Below, piece by piece: positions 12,371 to 24,372 of a stretch of DNA of 64,000 nt. The translations under genes and the position numbers were made by a program. Positions within the stretch are counted from its first letter, which is position 1. Every line of letters begins with the position of its first letter. The stretch is from Plantago ovata (Eukaryota; Streptophyta; Magnoliopsida; Lamiales; Plantaginaceae), in contig CM051456.1 in the NCBI GenBank assembly GCA_028274465.1, forward strand, positions 7,937,545 to 8,001,544, in the 5' to 3' direction. The notes under the pieces are model-generated. The model made no database searches. It was not told the DNA's origin and worked only from the letters and a program-made list of their open reading frames with translations.

Positions 12371-13232
12371 TGTAAGAATGTGAATCGATGCCTTCTCATT
12401 AATCACCAAGGATATATATATGCAACGAAATCCACTATTCTAGGCTATATTCTAGGACAGATATACATTCGTAATACATTCCTATCTCTAAATTGTCGGT
12501 GTTGACCAAGGAGTTAACATGTTCTGGTTTAACTCCTATGTGTTGTCTGGTTCAACTCCTATGTTCTAACACTCTCCCGCAGTCGAAACGGGAGGCGGAC
12601 GAACATTGAGACTGGAACGAAAGTCTTCAAACAAGACCAAAGGCAACCCCTTACTCGTATCATCTTCCCTCCAGAGTTATAATCACCAACGTCATCACTT
12701 GAGACCTTACTCGTATCATCTGAAAGCGGCGGTGATGATATTGGGGATCGATCCGTGACTGTTTGTCCTTCGGGCTTTGCACTCGTGCCAACTAAAGGTT
12801 AAGGCGCGTTAAAGTCCCTCACGTAACCCGCAACGCGTGAAGATCTCTCCGAAGACGAAAACCAGGCTGCGGAAGAACAGAACCGAGGAAATCGAGATTT
12901 GGGGGAAAGAGGAAGAGGCGAAATAATGATGGGTGGGTGGAAAATAATAGAAAATCAAAGTAATAGTAATACGTATAAGAAGCGTTGTTGAGAGAGACAA
13001 GGGAAAGAGAGAGGAAAGAAATAAGGGGGTGTTTGGATGGGGAGATGAGTAGAGGGGAAGAGTTAGGGTTAGGAGAGGAGATAGATGATCGATTCTTTGT
13101 CAGAGGTGGAGGAGGTAGCGGCGCCAGTCATGGTGGTCAGCCGAAGAAGAAGGAGAGGGATATAGGGAAGAACGAGAAGGCAGGGTAGGCGGAAGCGTAG
13201 GTCGTAACCTAGTTTGATACTATGTTCTAACA
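12371..13232 (-). mobile_element. Non-autonomous copia-type element, 862 bp, with a nearly deleted 5' LTR
   Basis: On the minus strand the 3' LTR (12371-12571, 201 bp, TGTTAGAACA...CATTCTTACA) is preceded by a purine tract GCGGGAGAG. The other end (13220-13232) keeps only about the first 13 bases of the LTR, TGTTAGAACATAG, followed directly by TATCAAACTAGG, which resembles the initiator-Met tRNA primer-binding site. Perfect CTTGT target duplications flank the unit (12366-12370 and 13233-13237). The interior of about 650 bp has no gag or pol, only pyrimidine-rich leader-like sequence. It is probably a deletion derivative of a Ty1/copia element, with the loss of most of one LTR after insertion. 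Confidence 0.7.
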
Positions 13233-13280
13233 CTTGTAAATGTGCTCCCCTCTATAAATTTTCTGCGTTCGCCACTACTG

Positions 13281-13791
13281 TGTTTGATTTGAGCAGAAAT
13301 GAAATTTGGTGTTGCAAATACTAGAAATAATGCAATGACTTGCAGAATCTGAAACTTTGTGATCATGGTTATAATGCTTGTCTTTGGATTAATTGAACAT
13401 GAAATGAATGCCTGTGTAAATATGGGGAAATTAGTCCTCGAACTGATAGTAGAATTTTGGTGGCGAATTACTAGTTAGGGTTGAAATTAGGCCGTTTTTA
13501 TTTGTGATGTGCCGATCAATATTCTACTTTATTACATTTATTACGTTGTGTGTTACAATACCACACACTCAGGGCCGACATAGAATTTGAAGTTCGGGGG
13601 AGGAGGAGGGATAAAAGTACATATGTATAGGGTTATTTCAAAGGTTTTGGGGGCAAATTCTGAAAAATCGATATTAGTTATATAGTATGATGCATTCCTG
13701 ATTTTTTCAGTTTTAAAACATTAACTAATGCATTTCTTCTCATTCACAATGGAGCTTACATAACATCAGACTAATTCGCAATAAGGTTCTT
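13281..13791. other. Intergenic, no gene seen
   Basis: AT-rich DNA with a transposon-end-like phrase (AGGGCCGACATAGAATTTG near 13571). No supported feature. Confidence 0.4.
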
Positions 13792-14215
13792 TTAATTCTC
13801 AGCAAGAACACCACAAGGGAAATAATCCCCAGCAGCAGCATCTTTGTAAAGCCTAATGCCTTTACAAGGCGGTGTACTACTATTCATCTTAAACCCCCAA
13901 CAAACAACTCCCCTATCGTAACTCCTAATCCCACAAGCATGAAACTTCCCTGAGTTCCCTCCAAAAACGGAAATCATAGGATCCCACAGACATGAAAACT
14001 ACCAACAGAAACAGCTACTTCAAGATTCAAATTCATACGTACCCCAACACACCACCTTAGAGCTGGAAACAAACCGCAGCAATCTTCATAAACCTCATCT
14101 CCTTAGGAGCCAAATCTATCACATTGCTACTAATCTCATGACCCCAACAGAAACATGTACTCGGTACCCAACCCCCAACAAACAACTCCCCTATAGTAAA
14201 AGTTAGCATATAGAC
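13792..14215 (-). pseudogene. Fragment of a CRINKLY4-related receptor-kinase ectodomain
   Basis: Translating the minus strand in shifting frames gives successive pieces of an RCC1/crinkly-like beta-propeller: CFCWGHEISSNVID, then LAPKEMRFMKIAAG, then SVGSFHVCGI, then GKFHACGIRSYDRGVVCWGF, and DAAAGDYFPCGVLAEN before a stop. The repeating CG(I/V)...CWG pattern is that of the ACR4/CCR extracellular repeats. Stops and frame changes separate the pieces, and no transmembrane or kinase domain follows. It is a relic and not a gene. Family assignment rests on the repeat pattern only. Confidence 0.55.
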
Positions 14216-15061
14216 ACGTACTAATTAACGTTTACTAAAAATGTCATCACTGATTATCTACATTACATGTCTATGGAGTATGCTCCCTAATACCACCCCA
14301 GTACCCACTGTAGATCACAAGAATTAACAAAAGATTTGAAGTATGGAACACAGATTTTGCATATAAACACAAATGCCATTGCAGATGCAAACGTGCATAT
14401 GAGAGTTAGAAGCACACCCCCGTATGCCTGTGAGTCAGACAAGGTAGATACTTTTAATCAAGCAGAAGCAATTGCACTGTGCAATGGCAGCATCATATAA
14501 ACTAGAGTGCCAACTACATCAAGATCCAAACTGCCATGAGCCATTAAAATAACAGACTTACACTCAATCTTCAAAACTGAGAAAATACTCGATATAGAAC
14601 CCGATAAACAAAATACCAACCTGTTTTCTACAAACCAACTCACTTGGCCATGATCTCAAATATCTCAGCAACATAAAATATGTCATCAACAGTAATAGAA
14701 ATCGAGAGACAAGACTAACAGTAACTACAACATTTAGATTTCATTAAGAAAACAATAGTCGAATCTTTACACTTCAGGTTTGAACCAAGAGCTACACTGG
14801 TTCAGAGCTATCCAATTTCCTATCAGTCAGTACTTCAATTCATGTATAGCTAGCTAGGTACAGGTACTTGTAACTACATTGGGTTCATACCCCTCGAGTC
14901 ACTTTGGACAATAGATTCACGACTAAGTAAACAAACACAAACAGACATGAGACAACAATGACTATGTTCCAGAGTATATCCAGAGTAGCAGCAGCAGCAG
15001 CAGCAACTGATTTCAATGTATGATGAAGAAATGCAATGCGCACAGTCGAAAAGCCAAGATT
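14216..15061. other. 3' flank of the 15-kb gene, no gene seen
   Basis: AT-rich DNA with a short (GCA)n run near 14985-15005. It probably includes the 3' UTR of the adjacent minus-strand gene. No other feature. Confidence 0.4.
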
Positions 15062-15897
15062 TCACATCAACTTGTAGTAACATTTGTTTTGAGAGAGCAG
15101 AATTTCATAAGCTTTACCACAAGGGCAGTTGAAGTGAATCACAAATCCTCCTCCTCCAGGCTTGTCCTCCACCCACACCGATTCTTCTTCGCTCCTGTCC
15201 TCGTTTTCCTCCTGTTCCTCTTCCTTCTCCTTCCAAATCACAACAGAAGAACCAATTCAGTACTCAAAACTCAATAATAATAATAATAATAATAATGTAC
15301 TTTATACAAGAATCTTCAGTCAAAATTGAATATGCAGTCAAAATCAAGAATCTTGAAAATTTGAACTAGTACCTGAGCAGTGGATTGAGTAGCAGTAGCA
15401 GCAGAATCAGGGTCATCCTCCTGTTCTTGGTCCTCATCTGATTCGGAGATAACTTGGTGGCACCAGTGAGACATCTGTTCCATCCTCTCTTTCATCCTCT
15501 TAAGCCTCTTGGAGCTAGGGCTCTCTTCATTGCAGCCAACAGAGGTGGTGCGTCGGCGAGGAAGCGGTGGTAATGAAGCGGCCGATTTGGGCGGAGGAGT
15601 TTCAGCAGCAGCGTTCTTGGTGACAGGGGTTGGAGAGAAGTTGAGTGGCTCAGACAATGAGCGTTGAAGTGGACCAATGGCGGTGGAGGAGGGTGGAGGA
15701 GAGGAAATTAGGGGAGTTCGTTTGGAGAGGAATTTGTTTTGGAGAGAAGAAGACGGCGAGTGTATCTTGGCCAGACGGCGAGCTCGCCGAGAGACTGATG
15801 GGATTGGGGGTTTGGGTGGCGGAGGAGGGGAGGTCAACATGGAGAGGAACTTGCTGGCTTCGGAGTTGATTTCTTGGAGCAGTTGTTGATTCGCCAT
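15062..15897 (-). CDS. Plant-specific protein of unknown function with a conserved C-terminal FNCPCGKAYEILLS motif
   Basis: Two exons, 15373-15897 (175 codons) and 15062-15229, join in phase 0 to give 230 residues. The N-terminal two thirds is Pro/Ser/Arg-rich and probably disordered (PPPPPKPPIPSVSRRARRLA). A basic stretch SKRLKRMKERMEQM follows, then an acidic Glu/Asp region spanning the splice site. The C terminus is compact: VWVE...FVIHFNCPCGKAYEILLSQNKCYYKLM. I recall this ending from uncharacterised land-plant proteins; the Cys pair could bind metal, but that is inference. The start is the first in-frame ATG, with a stop upstream. The intron carries an (AAT)n microsatellite at about 15274-15296. 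An alternative is read-through of exon 1 into the intron, ending at 15316, but the conserved exon 2 makes splicing more likely. Confidence 0.8.
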
Positions 15898-16834
15898 TTT
15901 TTTTGTTTTGAGCAGTTGGATGATTTTTCTCAGGAGAATGAGTTGAGACTTGAGACGGAGCGAGCGAGTTCCTTTGGGGTTTATATATCGGTGTAAAAAT
16001 AGGTAATTGCACTTTGCAACTGTAATTATCGACTTCTTTCACTTTCATCAATGTACGAACTATCTGATTCGATTGGTAAGTTCTTCAATCTTCCAAATGA
16101 AGTGATTTTATCGTCCTTTCAAATTGTCACGCCCACACATGAAATCTACGAACCTAAATTGACATGCCCATACATGCTTATCCTGAGGATGCTACAATCT
16201 TTCCCGTAAATGTTTAATGGACTATTTGAACTTGTGAAAAGCACATACATGATTGGAATATTAAGTACCACATTCTTTGCATTATATCAGTTCAAGAACT
16301 TAATCACCACAAGTCGAAATGTATAGCAATTAGCAATCGATTAGCCATTGTTGCTCAATGACTTGAAACAAAAACTGATTCAAAAGTTCTGCAGTAATTG
16401 CCTATGTGAAAGCATTCATTCTTTGTACAAAACTGCAATGAAACACAGAGTTGGTACCCATTCGGAACAATATAAATTTGTGTCGTAAGTACTATATAAA
16501 CACGAGATTGATAACCAAATGAGCTTAGCTCAGGCCTCAAACATCAAATCACATCAAAATAATCTGGTTAGTGCATCACTCACTGGCCTTCGCAAGAGTT
16601 CAGTTGCAATAGTCTTCCAGACTTAACAGAGAGTCCATCACCAGACACCAGTTGTTTGCATGTTATATTGCCCACAGCAGAAATGACACCGGTTCATATC
16701 CACCAAAACTTAACATAGAGACCTACACATTTGAACCCACTCACTTACACCAACATGCAATCACAATCAAATTCTTATATAAAAAGAACTGGCACGAAAA
16801 CGAAAAAAATAATCAGTGTGTTGCCTACTTTTAC
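15898..16834. other. Intergenic between two minus-strand genes
   Basis: This holds the promoter of the 15-kb gene and the 3' flank of the WSS1-like gene. I see no additional gene or repeat. Confidence 0.4.
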
Positions 16835-19800
16835 CTAAGTACCACGGTTAGGTGCTGAAGTAACAATAGGTGCGCCATAAGAGTATCTCCAAGCTTCACA
16901 TGCAACACATTTCTCCATATTCTTATCATTTTCCAGAGTACAAAATTTACATGACCAGACACGTCGTTCCTGGTTCTCATCTTTCGGTTTGTGGTTTCTA
17001 CAGAGCTCACATATTGGAGCTAATAACTGCAACAGTTGACAAAAATTATCGGTTCTTGCCAAAAAAATAAAGAGAGGCAGTGTTTATCGAATGTACATAA
17101 ATCCAAATGCTAAAACTATACAGATGGACCTAATTTAACAGCATATTCATATCATAACTGAGTAGGCTCTCTATCTGAAGCTATGCATATTGCTAAAATG
17201 ATGCCAACCATGTTTCTCAACTGCAACGAAGGAAGTAAGTACCAAACTGCCAAAGGATTATTACAATTTTATTTGTGAACTTTCGATTTTCTTTTAGACC
17301 AGGACATTTTGATTAGTTCACACTTCAAAACCTTCCTATTGTGTCAAAACGATAATTCAAAAAATAAAGCTGTTTGGGCAAAGAAGAATCTCGAAATTAA
17401 AACTTGTAAAGAAATCTCAAAATAATAACTTACCGAATTCAACAAAGTGCAGACAGAACATTGCCATGTATTATATCGGTCAAAGTGTGGTATTTGGTCA
17501 GAGCTAGATTTCAAAGTAGAGGTTGAAGCTTCTTTTGAGGAATCTTTCTGGATACCTTTATCACGATGAATTTCATCTAAACATTTAGGGAGTTCATCAT
17601 CTGAGGTATCTCCAACCAAATCAACAAAAGTGGGTTTCTTCTGTTCTTTACTGGATCTGAGTAATGCAGCATCATCAGTTTCTCTGTTTCTTTTTCGAGA
17701 TACCACTTTCACATCTTGTCCAGCAACTACTGACTGACGTGAAATTCCATGACAGCACCCATTCTCCGAAGACCTTTGTAACGGTTCAGAATCTTCATCT
17801 TCTTCAAGTTTATCATCACCCCAGAGTTCTGAGCCACACCAAATATTGTCCTGTAACCTTCTCTCTGCTGCCATTGCAGCAGCTTGCACAGGAGTAAGTG
17901 CAGCCATAATAGAGTTATCTCCACCAATTTTGTGAGGTCCTGAAGGCAGCAGGGTCCCACGACGTGCTCTGCTTTCTGCAGCAGTTAATGCAGATTTACG
18001 AAGAGATGAAAGAGGTTTTCGGGAAGATCCACCTAAACGCTTTCCAGGAAGATCAAATCCTTGCCCAGATCCACTTATTCCGCCATTTATCAGGTCTTCA
18101 CATTCCTGTGGAACTCCGTTTTAGTTAATAATGCATTAGGAATTAAATAACTAAACGAAGAAGTATGCAATCAACAACTGAATCATCAGTAAGTTTGACG
18201 GGCTTGCAGCAGGCTTGTCCGGCATCAACTAAAACATAATATCAATTAGACAACTACATGAAAGTGGTTTTTGTAGCCTTTCGATTCTCTGTCGCCAACA
18301 TATACACAAGTCAAGAGTATCTAAACGTGTCTAACTTTCATATAAACACCATGTTTCATACAGTATGACACTTTCAATGAAAGCATCCATGTCAGTTCAG
18401 ACACACATCAAAGTTTACTATGCATTATTCATGTCTTAACTCGAATAAAAAACAACAGACCAATACTGGGAGTTGATGCATGCAGTGGGTTGAAGATGCT
18501 AGAATATAACCTAGTCCATTGCCCTTTAACACCATTACTGGACGCTTGACTGAGTTAAAAGGAATTTTTATCGCATAAACAAAATGAGAGAAATTCGAAA
18601 AAGGCGAGCAGAGAAACTGGAAGATGGAGCGCTCTATTGTCAAATAATGATCAGAAATTTGGCCAAAACAATGCTGCCAGAGAAAATTATATCAGGCTTT
18701 TAGCATTCCAGTCAGTTGCACCACAGAAGCAGTTTTAGATATTTTCTGCGCAATAAATCTCCTGCACCTACATGTTTCTTCGTACTGTAGCAAATCGCCC
18801 ATGTAAGAAAGAGTAAAATATAAAAAATTAACAGCCACAGTTAGGCCTCTACCTACACCATTTCCAATGCACAAACAGAACCAAACACGATCCTCTCGCC
18901 ACATCGGCTTTCCACTGCCATAATCCCCACGAAACAGTAATTCTATGCATAGCACAACCAACACCCAATATTGCATGCAATTACATACACTTTCAAATGT
19001 TCAACATGAAGATTAAAATAAATAACAGAATAAAAAGATAATTACTTTTATTAATAATACACCAAAGCATTACATCATTCTTATTCAACAACATATAATG
19101 ATATTAATAGACTAAATAGGATTATAATACAATAAATCTTACTCCTATCCCAATCCTTTTTTTTAAACATGTCTAATTTTCTAAATGCTGCAACATGTCC
19201 CAGAAGAAAAAAGGAAGAAGAAATTTTTTTTGTCTAATTGTTGCAACAATACCTAGTCTGAATGTTCAAAATTTGTAAAACAAAATAATTTTTTAGATGC
19301 CATTGAGGAATCTATGAAAACAGTAAATTAAAATATAATTTCAGTAACCTGCATGCATTTCTGCTCAAGCTAGAATTTAATTTGCACCTAAATATAATAA
19401 TATAATATATTAACACTTTACAATTTCATATAAACCCACAATTTAATTTTAACAACCAAATATGTTAAATCTAATGCACACAGCATACTGAGTTAATTAT
19501 TTAAATCCAGTGATGAATACTCCAAACCAGAACACAGTACAGAGAGGATAAATGCAACAAAAGTTATAAGGTGAATTATAAATTAAAAAGAAAAGGAATT
19601 TTACAAAATTACAGAACCTCCCTCCATTTCCCAATGCAAATGATTAATAAAAAAATGTTCTAAATTAACATGTCAGTGAATTAGAGATGTAGTGAGGAGA
19701 AGAAACATCTCATGGTCAATCCCCACACTCCCAAAATTTGAAATGGTAAATTTCCTTTCTTAAGATAATAAGAGTAATCCAATTTCTTCAATAGTACACC

Positions 19801-20883
19801 AGAAAACATCATCAGAGAGAGAGAGAGAAATTAGAATTATTTACCTTGCGAAGTTCGTCCCAAAGCTTATAAAAACTAGCATTGTGAGGGCCATGTACAT
19901 TGTGGCACAACTCATGGAGCATGGTATCTAGAACCTCATGAAACGGGAGAAAGTCTTCATCTCTGTTAGCCCTTCTAAGTCTTAGTTTCACATGTATACC
20001 AGCTCCTACATTCAACCCCAAGAGATTCCCATTTTTCGGCCTGCAGCCAAATTCAAAATATATCATCTCATAAAATCTTCCATTGGGCACATTTAACATA
20101 TAGACACACCTTAAATATTGGTAATAGCTACACCATCAGTCACCACCCACAAAGTGTTGGTAGCATTGCCTAATTTAAACACAGACCTTAAGTATTGCGA
20201 ATAACAAAACCCTAAAAGAGACAGAGAAATGACACGAAAGGGCCGAGCCAGCAGCTCACAAGTGACACCAATAATAGTACGAACTAGTGAACCAAAAAAT
20301 AAAGAGGGCTGAGCTACCAAGCACATGTTCTTCTCTAATGATTTCAGTGTACTAAAAAAGCTTTGTTTTGGACAGCAGTGAAGCCCAAAAGCAAACACAA
20401 CACAGCATACAAGTAGAGAAACTTAAAAATTGTAATCCACCAAATACAACATCTTGTTGCTCACACAATCAAATGTAACTCCCAAGATTACAAATTTTCA
20501 ACTTTCAAAACCAAAACAATCAACATACAGAAGGTCATCAGTTAGCCAAAAGGGAGTACTATCATTAGTTTCACCCCTGAGCTACTGGGAATCAAATTAC
20601 CAGTACAGAAACCAATAAATTTATTATTAATCCATCATGATGATTTGAATGAAGCATTATTAAGACAATTGAAGAATATGAAGCATATTCAAATTGAAGA
20701 AAGATGGAGGGTTTTAATCCATTACCACATTTCAGAAAGTAACTTGACCCTCCATTTGCGACGGCGCATGATGGGTTGAACCTGTTTAGCGATTCGGTCT
20801 AAAATGTTGCGAGCAACATCTTCCTTGGGCTTCCTTTTTAGAGCTCTGATCTCCCATACTTTGTGAAGATCCCCCAAATTCAT
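16835..20883 (-). CDS. WSS1: WSS1/SprT-like DNA-dependent metalloprotease with RanBP2 zinc fingers
   Basis: Four exons join in phase: 20726-20883, 19845-20040, 17434-18105, 16835-17026, for 405 residues. The WLM/SprT domain covers about residues 1-120, with the zinc-protease signature HELCH at 95-99 and a further His in GPH at 105, followed by NASFYKLWDELRK. Residues 120-330 are low-complexity and basic/acidic. Two RanBP2-type zinc fingers close the protein: WQCSVC...PICELC (about 332-352, split by the last intron) and WSCKFC...KCVAC (about 365-385). Plant WSS1A and yeast Wss1 degrade proteins crosslinked to DNA in the nucleus; the same role is inferred here. The catalytic Glu and all zinc ligands are present, so it should be active. 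The start ATG is near the 5' end and gives the expected MNLGDLHKVWEI head. Confidence 0.92.
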
Positions 20884-21257
20884 AACTGGTAAAATCACCT
20901 AGAATAGGATATGGCAGGACAATCTCATTCCCGATGTATTCTCAGAAAGCGGGAGGCTCTAAATTCAAATTCAAGATCAAGGAACCCTAAATTTGTAGCA
21001 AACGATATTGCTTTGAATGTTTTCAAGATTGGGGACGAATCTAGTGAATCAGTTCACCCTTTGGAAAGCTCAATTCCTCAAGACGCCGGCCCAATCCAGA
21101 TCAAAACGGACCGAATCCGTTAGATCCGAAATGATCGGACCGAATTCAAAACTGATCCGAAAATTTTAAAATTAATCCAACATACATCCGGTCCCCGACC
21201 CATTGCCGTGCCTACGTGTGCAGCTTGCTTAATGCTTAGTACACGTATTAATAAATC
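20884..21257. other. Upstream region of the WSS1-like gene
   Basis: Promoter-side DNA. A plus-strand ORF (20911-21123) overlaps the expected 5' leader and resembles no family. No other feature. Confidence 0.4.
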
Positions 21258-21555
21258 AAAAATAAATTCGGCAGGACAAATTTGCGGGTGCACATGGGTT
21301 TGTAGATTGTAATGCTAGTAGTTCTTACTTCTTAGTCAACAATGGTCCTATCCGGCCCTGCTGCTTTCAATTAAAAATGAACGACAATTTTTTATAAAGA
21401 ACTTTTCTACGCTCGACTCATGTTCTGCTTTAAGTCAAAATTTCGCAACAACACCATGTGACAATCATCACTGCTATTTTCATTGTTGAATTTGTAGTAA
21501 TAATTAGGCATTTATTAAGTCTTCAAACAAATTTATCCACCTCTCATTGATGAAT
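21258..21555 (+). repeat. Dispersed noncoding repeat, copy 2
   Basis: Homologous to 10578-10875 in the same orientation, with scattered small indels. Neither copy encodes a protein or shows terminal inverted repeats. Confidence 0.75.
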
Positions 21556-24372
21556 CATAATGATTCAATTCATAGTACAATACTATAGTAGGGGACTAGC
21601 TGGTAGTAGTAAAAGACGAAAGACATTAGGAAATATTAATAATGTTAATTATTCAACAAATTATGGAGTAGTTGAGTAAATTCCCTGTCAGAGCGAGGCT
21701 AATTAGCAAGATAATCATTCTTAGCTCTTCTTTTTAACAAGTAAATTATCTAGTTAGAAAAGCTCTTCCCATGACATTTATAGTAGACAATTTATTATTA
21801 ATTCAATATATAAGAATAAGATATGTTAACCAACTGCTACTAAATAACAACAAATACTAGTAGTCATATTGAAATGGACGGTTCGGCATATATGATCATA
21901 TGACTGCTGGCTTTCAGAACATAAAAAGAAGCTTACGCTGTCTGGCACTATTTATCATTAGCCTCTAGTGAAGTTACTACTGTATTATACAGTAGAAGTG
22001 ATAAATTAAAAGAAATACCCAACCACAAGTCCACAACAATTATAACCATGTCCTTAACAAGAATTTATTTTACTACTGTTAAACCCAGTTGTTAGCTCTA
22101 AGATCATATTCATATCGGATTAGCTAAAGTTTTAAGTACTTGTTACTTGTTAGGGTTCTTTATCAGATCGATTCGGAAGTATATATAGTTATTCAAAGCC
22201 AAACGTAACTAAACTGTGTATATGATTGTCTAAAACTTAGGCTAAATCATTGCTAAACATGAAGGTTTTAAGGGTAAGAATTTAAACTGTTAGGTTGGCA
22301 CAAAATATGGTTAGTTATATTAATGTATTCATAGTCGATAGTCGTGATGTATTTCTATATGAAATTAGAAATGACTAAATAAGTATTTTGCATATACCAA
22401 CGGCAATCATGAATAATAATGATCAACACCTGTGAATTGTAATGGAGTTGGTTAAACCACCCTAATGGTGTGAGGAACCTCCAAACCAAAGAAATACTTA
22501 AGTATTTGTCAAAATCCTTAATAATAACTCGTGAATGAGAAAGAAATAAACATCAAGGTTGAATCATTTTGTGACATTAAGGGTGGTTACGGCCTTACGG
22601 TCCGAATCAAAATATAAATTGGGGGATTTATATGTTGTAGTTATTCGATTACAAGATTCGATGGATTTTTTTAAACGGCAAATAAATTTATTATAACGAT
22701 AAGATAACAGTAACACAACTACAGATATAAGATATAAGTCTGATGTTATTTGACACAAGTTTACACAGTATCTTGAATTTGCACATGAACATTTAATTTT
22801 AATCACCTCTTACAACACTAGTTCATTGGAATAGTGACATTGATTTTAATTTTCTAGATGTCGCTAGGGTTTAGCAAATTAATTATATCTGTTAGAACAG
22901 TCGATTTTTATAATCTTGCGTATCAGTAAATAAGGTAGCAAGTCATTCTCTTGATCATAACAAGAAGAAAACGTGCAAAAGTAAATCAAAAGTTGTTCTA
23001 CAAAAGTGGACTTTTAGTTATGTAGAAACTAATTAGTACAGTAGTAGCATAAATTCATTCATGTTCGAACTGAAGTGTCAACTAACGACAAATTCATTAT
23101 GTTATTAATAAAGTTAATTATTTTATTATGCGACTCTTTCAACTTTATTTGTCAACTTTGCTTACATAATCAGAAATCCTAAGGTGTCACACCGCCACAA
23201 TTACATGTAGTTTACATAATAATATTCTCATTTTGCAACCCCACCCGGTCTATGATATTTTACATTTTGCACCCTAAAGTTAACAATTGTTACAAGTCCC
23301 TACCCGTATATACTTTGCGTTTCAATTACATCCCTCTCATATTTTAAAACGTGTTAAAAGAACAAATAAATAAATTGACAACCTTGCCTCATGATCTGAT
23401 AACTAAAACTCAAGGATGGTAAAAGGGTGTCGATATTTCCAAATCAGTTATTGATGCATACAGAGCAATTTATATAAACTTTTTATTATACCCTTTGTCG
23501 TTCAAAGATCTGAAATCCATATATAATTAGATGGGGGATGCAAATGGAATATTCCCATTTATTAATATTCCCACATGATTACCAATATCTATTTCATGTT
23601 GTTGTTTTTTTACAGTAAAAGAAAAATAATGAGTAAAAAAGCCTGAAAAAGAAAAAGAAGACTGACTGACTCTCTTTTATTTGGAATCAAAATCCAAAAT
23701 GTGTTGATCATTTGATCTCTCCTCTCCATTCTCAAGTCCCCCCTCTTCTGTGAATTGTCTGTCACATTTCACTCTCTGTGAATTGTTGGGAAAAAGAAAA
23801 AAAAAAAAAACAATCACAGAGAGACAGAGACAGAGGGAGAGCAAAACAAGAGAGACAATCACAATCCAACATTCCATGAACAAGACGACGTACCCTGCAT
23901 TCAAACACAGTTTTCAGGTAACAAAACAAACAACAAATTCTTATTTGTTTTCTTTTGCCTTTTTTTTTGTTTCATAGCCATAGCCATGACATGTTATGTT
24001 AATAAATTAAAAACCTAATCCCACATTATTGCTAGCAAACACCCATTCACAAGGATCAGGACATTTTGACAGTCTGTATGTGATATGGACCACACCAAAA
24101 ACCTTTGGAATCATGAATAAAAAAATAATGAAACAAAAACAAGAATATATATGATTGCTGATTTTACATATCATTGCCATTGACCGACTGCTGCCCTTAA
24201 GCATTAGTAGTAGTCCCTTTTCAGTGTAGATCATCATTCATTGGATGCACCAAAATTCAGATACACCCTTTTGTTGTTTCTTGTCTTAGGGAGCTGCTGC
24301 TGCTGCTGCTATTTTGGGATGGTGTCTTAGTTTGTAATTAACAACAACAGTTTTGGAGGGAGGTCAGTCAAA
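21556..24372. other. Intergenic DNA and kinesin 5' leader
   Basis: AT-rich DNA without supported genes up to about 23650. From there purine-rich tracts (GAGAGACAGAGACAGAGGG near 23818) and a GT-donor-like CAG/GTAACA at about 23915 suggest a spliced 5' UTR for the kinesin gene. A (GCT)n run at about 24293-24311 lies just before its ATG. A clear TATA box was not assigned. Confidence 0.4.

Larger units (their letters stand above)
11083..13280. mobile_element. Candidate TIR transposon (CAGTGGCG ends) hosting nested insertions
   Basis: The left side starts CAGTGGCGTATGCAC and the right side ends TTCGCCACTACTG, giving an imperfect inverted terminus of the CAGTGGCG kind seen in several plant DNA transposons. 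The flanks share only TGTT, so a target duplication is not established. Inside are a tRNA-like segment (about 11215-11300), a 15-bp palindrome, pyrimidine-rich low-complexity DNA and an 862-bp copia derivative. No transposase is visible. Confidence 0.35.

Noticed and set aside
15645..16051. Overlapping ORFs on both strands around the 15-kb gene
   Set aside because: Frame shadows of the Pro/Ser-rich exon; only the minus frame splices to a conserved C terminus.
20911..21123. 70-codon ORF divergent from the WSS1 gene
   Set aside because: No recognisable domain, and it lies where the WSS1 promoter and leader should be.
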